This document shows, in pieces, positions 33,905 through 44,990 of a stretch of 64,000 nt of DNA; within the stretch, counting starts at the first letter, position 1; every line of letters starts with the position of its first letter. The stretch is from the NCBI GenBank assembly GCA_028023455.1, contig JAQFVV010012545.1:186001-250000 (forward strand). Reading direction: 5' to 3'. The DNA comes from Epiperipatus broadwayi. Its lineage: Eukaryota > Onychophora > Udeonychophora > Euonychophora > Peripatidae. The notes beneath the pieces are model-generated. The model did no database searches. It had not been told where the DNA came from and worked only from the letters and a program-made list of their open reading frames with translations. Made by a program: the position numbers and the translations under genes.

Positions 33905-34321
33905 TTAAAATTTATCACAAACAGCTTTGTAGTCGTCCAGATTCAAATCGTTATCACTCAATACGAATCTTTCATTACCTGCTTCAATTTCCCCAAATAT
34001 CAGTTTATCACTGATTTTGCCTTCAAAAAGGAAACTGGTAGACATATCCTCTTCGCTCTGATTAGTTCTATAGACTTCAGATGTCAACAATGACTTGTTC
34101 TTTATTACTACATAATCTTGATAGAAATCTTCTACCCATATCATGACGTCATCTCTCTTTTTAGTAATAATTCCATCTTTTTTTCTTATTGCAGATATAC
34201 ATTTCCTATTAATACCAAAATGTTGTTTTAGACTTTTGAGACTTTTATTTTCTTCTACAGCTTTCCTTGCTAGTTCACAGATATATGTTCTTATATCATT
34301 TTTAACTCTTTTCCGTACCAT
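33905..34321 (-). pseudogene. Chimeric frame: RTE linker joined to gag-only element
   Basis: The first 70 or so codons (MVRKRVKNDIRTY, ELARKAVEENKSLKSLKQHF, IRKKDGIITKKRDDVM) are the RTE linker. After VEDFYQDYVVIKNK the frame crosses the insertion junction at 34096/34103 and continues into unrelated sequence (SLLTSEVYRTNQSEEDMSTS...DNDLNLDDYKAVCDKF). The open frame is an accident of the insertion, not a gene. The second part may be the N-terminus of the gag-like ORF. Confidence 0.6.
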
Positions 34322-35650
34322 TTTACAAAATTTTAGGTATTCAATTGATTTTAATGCATCATTTTTGTATATTTTAGGTATTCAATTATTTTTAATGCAT
34401 CATTTTTGTATATTTTCGTATCCTTCTTTTCTTCATAAATTCTCTAAGTCTCAGTAGAAATTTTATTGGTCTATTGCTGCTTCTTTCTACCAGCTATCTT
34501 TGTTGCAGGTTTTAAAAGTGTATCACTATTTTCTTATTTAATTTCATTCAAATCTGAATCATGTTCAAAATCTACTAATATTTGCAACTGACTTGTAAGT
34601 TCCAAATTAAATTCATTAGAATGTTTCTGAAAATTTAGAAATATCAACTGTAAATATTGTTTTTCTTAATAATTTTTGTCTCTCTAGTTTTGCATTAACA
34701 CGTATGATGATCACTTCCTGTGTTAAATTTATTATGAAACATTACAATCTTGAAATATGTGTTTTCTGTTAGTCAAAATATAATCCAATTCTGCTGTACC
34801 TTCATTTGGATGCTTGCATGTCCAATTCCTTTTAACATTTTTGTCAAAAAAAAAAAAAATTCATAATGCATATACTAGTCAGTTTTACAAACAATAGTAA
34901 CTCTACATTTTCATTTATGATAGTTTCATCCGACATAACTTATTTCTGTATCTTATTATTTAAAGCCTAATTACAAATCTTGTTTTGTTAGATTCTATTT
35001 CAATATGTAAACAAATACAGATTACTATGTTTGTGTGTGAATGAAAATTTTTTTCTAATAGATATATACAATCATGACAGACAAAATAAATCATGGTCTT
35101 CATTCCTAGGAGGCTATAAAATCACCAGTCAAGACAGCAGTTGGTGGCAAAAGGTGGAGGGTGCTATGAATCCCTTGATTGCAGACTCTGACTGTCATTT
35201 GATGATGACTTTTTATTTAGGTACTTACTACTGCAGATCACTTTCAAGTGAAGGAAGATTGCAAAAATTGTAAAAAGAAAGCAAGCAATGGTGAAGAGAC
35301 AATTTACTTAAAAAAATGGACATATGGAACAAATAAGTATAAGTGGAGTAGGATTCATTATAAATAAAAAGTGGAAGAAGAACATTGTGGAGATTGATGG
35401 TGTATATCGGACAGAATGGCAAGATTAGTTATTCAACTTAACAGCTGATATCAAATGCAGATAATTCAGGTTTATGTTCCAACAAGTTCTCATAGTGATG
35501 AAGTAGTAGAAGATTTTTATATGGATGTACAAAATACTTTTGATCTGAGTAAACAAGATAATAAAATTATTATGGTAGACCTTAATTAATACTAGAATTG
35601 GTAAACACATGAAAGATGTAAAGTGCTGTAGGTAAATTTGGTTATGGTAA

Positions 35651-37023
35651 TATAAGATTTGAAATGCAGGCATTTTCATATGCGTAGAGTTTAATCGTAA
35701 ATATATGGGATTTGAACACAGACTTTCAAGCACCCTTCAACTATTCACACTATCTCATAATACTGATACACATGACCACACACATGTAGAAAAGACAATT
35801 ACCAACATGCGTATTTCATGCTGAACCAGTACTCATCAGTTGGACCAGATTATCATCTCACACACACATTTATATAATCAGTGTTCAGTTTATATTAAGA
35901 TGGTAAATCTTCATACTTTAATGGACAGGCTTCAACCTACCAACCTCCAACTCTTTCAGCCACTTATATCATTCAAAATTCCAATGATGGAAAGCCCAAA
36001 TCCCATGCAAATATTATTGCCATGCCCATGTTGACCTCAAATCACTCTGACCCCTCATGTATAGGACCTTACCCATTTAAATACAAAGACATGGATAGGC
36101 AGGATGCAGCCTTAATGGGTAAGATTTGAATTACAGGCATTTTTCATATACCTGGAGCTTAATTGTAAGTATAGGGATTTGAATACTTACTTTTAAGCAC
36201 CCTTTAACTATCCACCTTATCTCTACCATTAATGTAATAATATTGACATCAGCATAAGATTTGGGACTTTTCCCTCATCAGATTTTCAATGATATAGATA
36301 GCTGAAGAGTTGGACATTGGAGTAGATTGGTCTATCCATTAAAGTATGAGGATTTGCCATTTTAATATAAACTGAGCACTGATTATATATGTGTGGGAGA
36401 TGATAATCTGGACCAAATGATGAGTGCTGGTTCAGCATGAAATATGTTTATATTATTTATTTTTTCCAAGTGTGTAGTCATGTGTATCACTGGCATGAGA
36501 TAATGTGGATATATGAAGGGTGCTCGAAAGTCTGTGTTCAAATCCCTTATAATTACAATTAAGCTCCAGGTATATGAAGAATGCTTGTATTTCAAATCTT
36601 ACACATTAAGCCTGTATCCTGCCCATCCCTCTTCTATGTATTTAAATGGACAAGGTCCTATACATGAGGGGTCTCAGTGACTTGAGGTCAACATGGGCAT
36701 GGCAATAATATTGTCATATGCATGGGATTTGGGCTTTCCATCTGATTTTCAATGCTATAGATGACTGAAGAATTGGAGATTGGAGTATATTGAAGCCTAT
36801 CCATTAAAGTATGAAGATTTGCCATCTTAATATAAACTGGGCACTGATTATATATATATGGACATGATAATCTGGACCAACTGATAAATGCTGGTTCAGA
36901 ACGAAGGTCATATATTGGTGATTATATCTCTTTTCTACATTTGTGTGGTCATGTGTATCAGTGGTATAAGATAGTGTAGATAGTTGGAGAGTGCTTGAAC
37001 GTCTGTGTTCAAAACCCCTATAT
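35651..37023. mobile_element. Second foldback (palindromic) element with 9-bp target duplication
   Basis: The 1373-bp insert is flanked by TTATGGTAA at 35642-35650 and 37024-37032. Its end motifs (GGGATTTGAACACAGACTTT... and GTCTGTGTTCAAAACCCC) are complementary. Internally the unit occurs forward at 35652-36115, partly forward at 36116-36330, then inverted at about 36300-36600 and 36600-37023. Blocks such as TTGCCATGCCCATGTTGACC and GGTCAACATGGGCATGGCAA mark the two arms. As in the 4038-4904 element, the left edge carries about 45 extra bases missing on the right. There is no ORF. Confidence 0.75.
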
Positions 37024-37157
37024 TTATGGTAAATGAGAGAGAACACAGACTTGTGGAGTTTGCAGAAAAAATAAAAACTTTATTTATTTTTATTTTTTTT
37101 TGAGAAAATGTTAATAGGAAATGGATATGGAAGCATCCAAATGAACATACAGCAGAA

Positions 37158-37475
37158 TTGGATTCTATTTTGACTAACAGAAAATACTTATTTCAATCTT
37201 GTAATGTCCTAAATACATTCAATACAGGAAGTGATCATCGATTAGTAAGATGGAAAATATGTATTAATGCAAAATTAGAGAGACAAAAATTATTAAAAAA
37301 AACAATATTTACAATTGAACTTCCTAATCTTCAGAAACATTCTAATGATTTTAAATTAGACATGGCAAACAGTTTTCATGTATCAGTAGATTTTGAACAT
37401 GATTCAGATTTGAATGAAATTAATAGGAAAATAAATGATACACTTTTAAAACCTACAACAAAGATAGCTGGTTAA
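37158..37475 (+). pseudogene. RTE copy 4: end of endonuclease and start of linker
   Basis: The 105-codon frame reads ILTNRKYLFQSCNVLNTFN, then TGSDHRLVRWKICINAKLER: the SDHR/W(K) block that closes the APE-type endonuclease catalytic domain, followed by QKLLKKTIFTIELPNLQKHS. The catalytic SDH triplet is intact. The upstream part (WKHPNEHTAELDSIL) runs into the target duplication of the foldback, so the domain is split in two by that insertion. Confidence 0.75.
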
Positions 37476-38216
37476 AAAAAAACCAATTGACCCAAAATTT
37501 CTATTGAGACTAGAGAATTTATAAGAAAAGAAGGAATATGAAAACATAAAAATGATAAAGGATTGAATATCTCAAATTTTGTAAAATGGTAGGAAAAAGA
37601 GTTGACGATATAAGAAAGTATAATTGTGAACTATTAATGAAAGCTGTAGAAGAGAATAAAGTCTCAAGAATGTAAAACAACATTTTGCTATTGCTAGAAA
37701 ACTTATATCTGCAATAAAAAAAAGATGGTACTATTATTAAAAAGACAGATGATATCATGAAATGGTAGAAGAGTTCTGGCAAGAATTATATAATAATAAA
37801 GTACCAGTGCCTCTTACATCTATTATATCTTCTAAAATTCCCTGGATTTTAAATGACAAAATGAGACATGCAATTAAATTTATGAAGAAGGGAAAAGCTC
37901 CAGGTAATGTTGGAAAAATAATTGCTATACTAAAACAGGTGAAAAAATAGAAAATTTTTTCTCTAAATGATAAAAATGTACCAAATGATTGGAAGAATGT
38001 AGCATAAATATAAATATTTAAGAAATGTGATGAAGAAGATATTAGAAATTACAGACCTTTTCTCAGTTTCATACAAAATTTTTACACAACTCTTCTACAA
38101 AAAAACGTTAAATTTCAATGAACCAAAAAAAACTAGTGAGATTTAAAAGTGGTTTTAGTACAATAGATCACATCTAAGTATTGGGAGAAGTTATAGAAAG
38201 GAGCAATTAATAAGAG

Positions 38217-38588
38217 TTGCCATCATGCTTTGGATTTGTAGATTATGAAAAGGCATTTGATTCTATAAGCATTTCTTCAATGATTAAAGGATTGGATCAT
38301 CAAGGTATAGACCCAGGATATTGTCATATTCTGAAGAATATTTATAAATATGTAACACCAACAATTAGATTACATAATGATACTGGGAAGGGTAATATTG
38401 AGAAATGTGTAATGTCACCACACCATATCTCCAAAACTTTTTACAGCACTGCTGCAAAAAGTATTTTGTGGATTAAAATGAAAGCTAAAAGAGTAAATAT
38501 AAATGGAGATTATTTAAGTCACTTAGATTTTGCAGATGATATAGTTGTTTCTGCAAGTAATGCTTCACATCTTCAGGAAATGTACTAA
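38217..38588 (+). pseudogene. RTE copy 4: reverse transcriptase palm
   Basis: The frame gives motif A FGFVDYEKAFDSISISS, GLDHQGIDPGYCHILKNIYK, and motif C HLDFADDIVVSAS with FADD intact. Motif B is lost to a frame change (EKCVMSPHHISKTF where copy 2 has KGIRQGDSISPKL). The start at 38217 is not genuine; homology begins further upstream around 38120. It is clearly a relic of the same family as 8635-9156. Confidence 0.8.
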
Positions 38589-39257
38589 AAAAAAAAAAGT
38601 AGGACTAAAGGTAAATGTTAAAAATCCTAAAGTAATGTTCAATGGATTTTCTCAAAAGATGAAAATAAAGATAGATTATGGTGAGTTAGAAGAAGTTAAC
38701 AACTACAAATAACTTGGTCAGATTATTACTACAGATGGAAACACAATGGATAAAATTAACCATAGAATAAAAACTTGGTTGGAGTGCTTCTGGTAGAAAT
38801 AATTTAATATTAAAAGGAAATATGCATATGTGTTTGAAAAAGGTTTTTAATAAATGTGTTTTATGAATTCTTACTTATGGATCTGAAACTTGTACAATTA
38901 ACTGAAGAGCAGTACAGAGACGTTAGTCCACTCAAATAAGATGGAAAGATGCATGTTAGGAGTAATAAAAAGAGATTAAAAACTGGCAAGAGAACAAGCA
39001 GGTGCTACTGACATCGTGCAAAGAATTAAAATAAAAGACTAGAGTTGTGCTGCACATATTGCTAGAAGAGATGATAATAAATGGACAATTGAAATCTTAA
39101 ACTGGATTCCAAGAGATTGCAAAAGACCCAGAAAGAGACCACATGTGAGATGGATGGATGTATTAAATAACAACATGTGCAGGGGTGATGTGGAGAAGAG
39201 AACCCTAGAGATCGAGAGACATTAATCCGGCAGTGGATTGATAATGATGATGATATA

Positions 39258-42200
39258 TAATTATTTCCATTTGGTTAAAGCGTAACCTTAAATCCAGTAA
39301 TAATGCATCTCTATTCACTATTGTGTGTCCCTAGTAATGTATTTAGAAAAGTATAAAGTTTTAGTTTTTCTAAAGAGATTTAATTATTCATCTAGAAAAC
39401 AGAAAGTGACCACAAGTAAACTACACCTAAAATATTTTAGTATTTGCATAGTACTTTAGTTCGACTTTTCGAATTCTGAAACTGTTTCAAGTTTTCTATT
39501 GCCTTATATATAACTGTCACATATTTAACTAAAGATTAAATAATAAATAGAAAAATTAATCAACTGTGATTTGTTTAACTTTTCCCTAGTCATTAGTAAT
39601 AATAACTTGAAAGGCTAAAACCTTCGGCAGATGCGCTTTAAAAATGCTTATATGACAGACAATCAGATGTAACAATGACTGCACGTGGAACTCTTAATTC
39701 TAAAACACAAGCCAGAACTATCAGAAAAATAATTAATTCATATAGAGGTACATATTGTTACCGGCCAATGATTAATACTTAGTTGGCGACGATCTGTTTC
39801 TAAACCTCAAATAATTATATCTGATTCAGTTTAAAGAGTTAATTCAGTACTGAAATATTAATTTCTGCAAGAAACTTGGGGGATAAATTAAATACAAAAA
39901 AACATTTCAGTACAGTAAATTGGTTATTAAAGCAAACTGCCACCAATCATATTATTTCTAAACTCTTTTCTTCTCATGGCTATTTTATATAATATCTCTG
40001 AACTTTTTATTATCTTGGAGATCATTGCGCCCCCCCCCCCCTTAATGTTTAATAGATATACTGGACAACAGCAATTATGGAATAATATTAGTTTGAATGC
40101 GCACGCCAGAAAATCATTACTACCTATATCCGCAAACCCTTTGAAAATTGACGTCTAAGCCAATTTGTGGCATCGATTATATCAATATTTTAATATTTCT
40201 TAATTCTTTCAATGACTATTGAAAAAAAAAAATTTATTAAAAAAATATAAAAAAGAAAAATTTTGGTGCGTTTGGATATACATACACATAATTAAAAGTT
40301 TGGTCACCAGACAGCCTTTTGGCTGGGTTTTTAATAACACATATAATTATAAGTTTGCTCATCAGTCACTCTTTCGGCGGAATTTTTAATTCAATTTCGC
40401 AATAGATGAGCGCGTAAAAGAATTTTCGTTCTCCGCGTTATCAATCAACAAAATTGTCTAGGTTCTTACAATATATATCAGGTAAGTCAATCGTTTTAAT
40501 TATTTTATTATGTCTAGTACAATATAAAAAAAAAATTGTCATTTTACTCATGTTACGAAATTGAATTTTTATTCTTCAAGGGACTACTTGAGATAATTAA
40601 GCAAAAAGTTTACTTTTATTTAACAGGGCTACAACAATAACATCTATAACTTGTCTTAATTAAGATGCAAAATAACATTGGTAATCCTGACTTTTAGCGT
40701 CCCGAACAATTCGCCCTCTATTTTTAAAAAAATTAACTAACTACTTTTTCACACCTAAAAAAAAAGTGTATGTAACTATATCCAAGTGTAAATGCTAATA
40801 AAAAAAGATTAAAAAAATACTTACATTTACATGCGTATTTTTCACGTATAGCGGTCTTTGCTGTATATAGAACTGTAAATAAATGACGTATATTAACTGT
40901 AAATGTTTTTCCGTAAAGAAGAATAAATAACAAGAAAAGAAACTTACATTTTTAGGAGTAATTGGAAGCCACACAAGCGAGGAAATGCACGAAAAGGTCG
41001 TCGCGTGCGTGCAGATTTCTGAAAGAAAATTCCTGCAGGTAGGATGAGAACAAAGGTGTGCTCATCCCAAATTGGTATTTTAGCTTATGCTTTGCGACAG
41101 AGTGGACATAGGCAGAATTCCACGCGGTCAAGCAAAAGTAGTTCAGAATTTGTCACGTGTCAAGAAACCAATTCACATTTAGGATCCGGGTGTCGAACTC
41201 TGTCATTCTATATATGTAATTTCAGAGTATATGTAACTATAAATTTATTTTTTACACGAACATCAATAAATCAAATGGATGTAATTGCAGAGTATATGTA
41301 ACTATAAATATCTTTTTTACATGAAGAGGAATAAATAAAATGGATGTAACAAAACTTAATTTTTTAGGCTCTATTTAGTCTCACGCAAAGTTGCTATAAA
41401 AATTATGAACTACTGTACTTTGGTCATTTGTGACACGTGACAAATTCTGAACTACTTTTGCTTGACCGCGTGGAATTCTGTCGTTATAAAAAATGGACGG
41501 ATCCTAAATATGAGTTTGTTTTTTTGTTATTGAGTGTTCTTTATGTAAAAACATTTAGAGTTAATATACGTCATTTGTTTACAGTTCTACATGCAGCAAA
41601 GACCGCTATAAGTGAAAAATACGCATGTAAATGTAAGTATTTTTTTTTAACATTTTTTTTTATTAGCATTTACACTTGGATATAGGTACATACACTTTTT
41701 TTTTTAGGTGTGAAAAAGTAATTACTTCATTTTTTTAAAAATAGAGGGCGAATTGTTCGGGACGCTAAAAGTCAGGATTACCATAACATTATTTAATTAC
41801 ATTTGAACAAATAAAAAATAAAGAATTGAGAAAGAGAGCTAGTACCAAAAAAAAAAAAAAAAACAACAACACCGGCGCCATATTTCTAACGCCCACGTAA
41901 TTTTCAATACATAAGAATAATCCTTAATAATTAATTAAACTTTAAAGTTTTTTTGGTTATTGTTACATTTAATTTATTAGATTTAATTACTGTCATTTAT
42001 ATACACAAATATTTAGAATTTAATTTCCATTTCATTTTAATCTTTTGTCCTCTAATTTAAAATTTTAGAAAACATTTTTCACAGACAAATAAGTGTATTT
42101 TTCGATTTTCTATAAAAGTTTTCACTCAATTCCAATTAAAGATTAATAGAACGATGCTATTTATTGTAATTCTTAGTTTTTCATTGCCTTTCAACATAAT

Positions 42201-42470
42201 CACCAAATAAAAATTTTCCATGTCTAATTCCTCTTTGTATGGTAAATACATTGCTACAATTGGTTTAGAATAAATTGCGCTACCATGACAGGAAGCAATT
42301 GCAAAATACCATTAAAGACGACCAAATATTATCACTTATCTATCCACTTGCTTAATAATATCAGTTTACATTGGAAAAAGAACTCACATTTAACAATTCA
42401 ACTACATTTAATGTTTTATTATTTGCTAATAGTTTAGTTTGGCTTTTAAAAATGTATGGTGGTATTGATT
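39258..42470 (+). repeat. Tandem unit 1 of locus B array (with palindromic insertion)
   Basis: It begins with the flank shared with 5527 onward. Blocks follow: CTCAAATAATTATATCTGAT near 39806, TAGTTTGAATGCGCACGCCA near 40088, GCGTTTGGATATACATACAC near 40268, and TTCTTACAATATATATCAG ending at 40491 followed by GTAAGT (perfect donor consensus). The AAATAAAAAATAAAGAATTG block near 41811 (after the insert at 40679-41782) and the TTGGTTTAGAATAAATTGCG block near 42260 complete it. A run of 13 C lies at 40029-40041. The inferred role is a promoter/first-exon module. Confidence 0.65.
40679..41782. mobile_element. 1.1-kb palindromic DNA element with 8-bp target duplication
   Basis: The termini are GGTAATCCTGACTTTTAGCG and its exact complement, flanked by ATAACATT at 40671-40678 and 41783-41790. 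The terminal inverted repeats extend for over 200 bases, and an inner pair (TTCCACGCGGTCAAGCAAAA near 41117 and its complement near 41457) makes most of the element a hairpin. A tandem repeat of about 66 bp (GAGTATATGTAACTATAAAT) lies near the centre at 41226-41350. There is no transposase frame. The superfamily is unclear: an 8-bp duplication fits hAT, Merlin and MuLE elements, and the GG... terminus argues against hAT. Confidence 0.85.
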
Positions 42471-44030
42471 GAGATTTGTATAATTTTTAATACATGGTTG
42501 GTGGACGATATATTAGTGTCAAATGATTATCATTTTTCAGTGTCAGTTTAATTTAATATGGTAATATTATTTATTATTAAATATAACTTGCCGTTAAATT
42601 TCGATGCATAGACAAATAACCATTCATTTATACGTAGGGCAAACAAAACCTCATCAATCGTTTTATTCCTAAAATCTTCTCATAATTATTTTACATAGGT
42701 TTCTAACTGTCTATTTTACATAGGTTTTAACTGTCTATTTTACCTAGACTCATTAAAAAAAAAAACTAATTCTATTGGTTCGCAACAAAGTACGATGATA
42801 TCAGCAACGTTAGTTTGAATGTGCGCGCCAGAAAATCATTATCTATTTCACCGCACCTTGCTTAATTTCACGACGATGCCAACTTGCAGGCACACAATTA
42901 TATTTTAATATTTTTTAATTTTTTCAAAGTATATACAGAAAGAAAAAAAATATTAATGAATATAATTTATTTAAAAAATACAACAACAAAAAAAAACTGA
43001 CAATTTGTTGTGTGTGAGGATATTAACACATAAAATTAAAATTTGCATTGGCGGGACTTTCAATTCAATTGCGCAATAGATGATCTATTCTCCCCGTTAT
43101 CAATCAAGAAGACTGTCTAGACCCATACAATATATATCAGGTAAGTCAATCGTTTCAATTATTTTATTATGTTTAATATTGGCAATATAAATAAATATTG
43201 TCATTTTCCTCATATTATCAAATCAAAAGTTAAATTTTCATTCAGCAAGAGGCCACATGAGAGATAATTAGGCAAGAAGCTTACTTTCATTAACAAAGCT
43301 ACAACCATAAACATCTATAAGTTTTCTTAAGATGCGAAATAGTATTAATTAATTATATTTGAACAAATAAAAAAATGAAGAATTAAGGAGAGAGTTAATA
43401 CAAAAAACTAAACAAAAACCTGGCAACATATTTGTACCGCCCACGTAATTTAGAATATTTTTTAATAATTAAGCGGGGGAAAAAGTTTTTTTTAGTTATT
43501 GTTATATTTAATTTCTTAGATTTAATTAATTACTGTTTTATATATACAAATATTTAGAATTTAATTTGAATTTCTTTTTAATCGTTGGTCCTCTATTAAT
43601 ATTATTTTAAAGCTTAAAATTATAGAAAACATTTTTCTTAGATAAATAAGTGTATTTTTTTTCTAATTTTCAATAAGAGTTTCACTCAATTCCAATGTGT
43701 TGTTGTAGATATTAATAGAAAGGTGCTATTTATTATAATTCTTAGTGTTTTATTGCCTTCAACATAATCACTAAATAAGACTTGTATATGTCTAATCCCT
43801 CTTTTTATCGTATACACATGTACTACAATTGAAATAGAATAAATTACGCCAATATGATAGGGAGCAATTGCAAAATACTACTAAAGACGATCAAGTGTTA
43901 TCACTTATCTATCCACTTGCTTAATAACATCAGTTTACATTGGGAAAATAACTCACATTTAACAATTCAACTACATTTAAAATGTTTTGTTATTTGAGTA
44001 ATAGTTTAGTTTGGCTTTCAAATATATATG
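42471..44030 (+). repeat. Tandem unit 2 of locus B array
   Basis: A complete unit: CTATTGGTTCGCAACAAAGT near 42774 (inverted CCAAT), GATATCAGCAACGTTAG, GAATGTGCGCGCCAGAAAAT, GGATATTAACACATAAAATT near 43018, CCCATACAATATATATCAG|GTAAGT with the exon-like end at 43140, GAACAAATAAAAAAATGAAG near 43362, TACTGTTTTATATATACAAA near 43532 and ACAATTGAAATAGAATAAAT near 43836. The period to the next unit is about 1.55 kb. Confidence 0.65.
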
Positions 44031-44990
44031 GCGGTATTAATTGAGATTTGTTTAACTTTCAATCACTTTTCAGTGTCTGTTTAATATAATAAGATAATAT
44101 TATTTATTCAATATGACTTGTTTTGCTTCTAAATTTCGGTGTATAGACAAACAACCAATCATTACAGGTAGGGCAAACAAAACCCAATCAATCGTTTTAT
44201 TCCTAAAATCTTCTCATAACTATTTTACATAGGTCTCTTAACTGTCTATTTTACCTAAATTCATTAAAAAAAAACAATTTCTATTGGTTCGCAACAAAAT
44301 ACGATGATGTCAGCGATATTAGTTTGAATATGCGCGACGGAAAATCATTATCTACTTCATTATACCTTGATTAAAAAATTTCACAACTAAGACAACTTGC
44401 AGCCACACAATTATGATTTAATATTGTTTAACTCTTTCAAAGTTTATTGAAAGTGAAAAAAAAATTATTTAAAAAATATAAAAAAGAGGACGAATTGGTG
44501 TGTGTGTGAGGATATACACATAAAATTCAAAGTTTGCAATCCCGACAATTTTTCTGACGGTATTCTTAATCCAACTGCGCAACAGATGATTACTTAATTT
44601 TCATTCTCTTCGGCGTCAACAACCAGCAAAACTTTCTGAGTTTTTACAATAAATTAGGTAAGACATTCCTTTCAATTATTAAATTATATCTAGTACTGGC
44701 AATATAAATTAATATTATCATTATCCTCGTGTTATCATGCCATAAAATCTGAATTTATTTTCTCGAAATTTAAATACGTATACAGTATTTATAAAATTTA
44801 AAGTTAATTAAACTTTCATTCGGCATGAAACCATTTCAGATAATTTGACGGAGGGTTACAATCATCTTGCAGCTTTTTTTTTAAGTATGCAAAATACCAT
44901 TATTTAATTATATGTGACCAAATTAAAAATAGACAGAGAGAGCGTAAATATTAAAAAAAAAAAAATGCATTGGTAATACTCAAATAATTC
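44031..44990 (+). repeat. Gene-proximal tandem unit of locus B (putative promoter and first exon)
   Basis: It carries CTATTGGTTCGCAACAAAAT near 44281, GATGTCAGCGATATTAG, GAATATGCGCGACGGAAAAT, GTGTGAGGATATACACATAA near 44504, the CGTCAACAACCAGCAAAACT stretch near 44612, and TTTTTACAATAAATTAG|GTAAGA with a possible donor at 44657/44658. It is the counterpart of 13901-14875. The predicted intron to the acceptor at 46435 would be about 1.8 kb. Confidence 0.55.

Larger units (their letters stand above)
31737..34096 (-). mobile_element. Gag-only (ORF1-only) retroposed element in RTE copy 3
   Basis: The insert is flanked by GTTCTTT at 31730-31736 and 34097-34103 and, on the minus strand, ends in an A-run, so it was retroposed. 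It encodes pieces of one gag-like protein with a CCHC knuckle (33691-33233, 33109-32540 and possibly 34096-33905) and nothing that looks like endonuclease or RT in about 2.1 kb (allowing for the 286-bp duplication). It resembles the ORF1 half of an L1/Tx1-type LINE or a processed copy of a ZCCHC-type gene. Confidence 0.65.
30222..34855 (-). mobile_element. RTE-clade LINE, copy 3, split by a gag-only element
   Basis: The minus strand holds the RTE linker (34321-34110), palm relics (31690-30900), thumb/C-terminus (30830-30432) and RPRKRPYVRWMDEV (30369-30184), ending in a (TGA)n-like tail seen as ATCATCATCATCATC at 30220-30236 on the plus strand. The endonuclease start is truncated near 34855 in an A-run. 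It is interrupted by the insertion at 31737-34096. The copy is dead but retains more of the C-terminus than copy 2. Confidence 0.8.
35050..39257 (+). mobile_element. RTE-clade LINE, copy 4, split by a foldback element
   Basis: It starts in the 5' region shared with copy 2 (TGACAGACAAAATAAATCAT, then GTGCTATGAATCCC). It continues with endonuclease pieces (MARLVIQL...IQVYVPTSSHSDEVVEDFY at 35415-35525), resumes after the foldback at 37033, and carries the linker (37560-37790), palm (38217-38588), thumb and RPRKRPHVRWMD (39127-39165). It ends in ATAATGATGATGATAT. Its 3' junction equals that of copy 1, marking an insertion older than the segmental duplication. Confidence 0.8.

Noticed and set aside
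34143-34457. 104-codon plus-strand frame
   Set aside because: Antisense of the RTE copy 3 linker; the hydrophobic Phe/Leu/Ser composition mirrors the Lys/Glu-rich sense protein.
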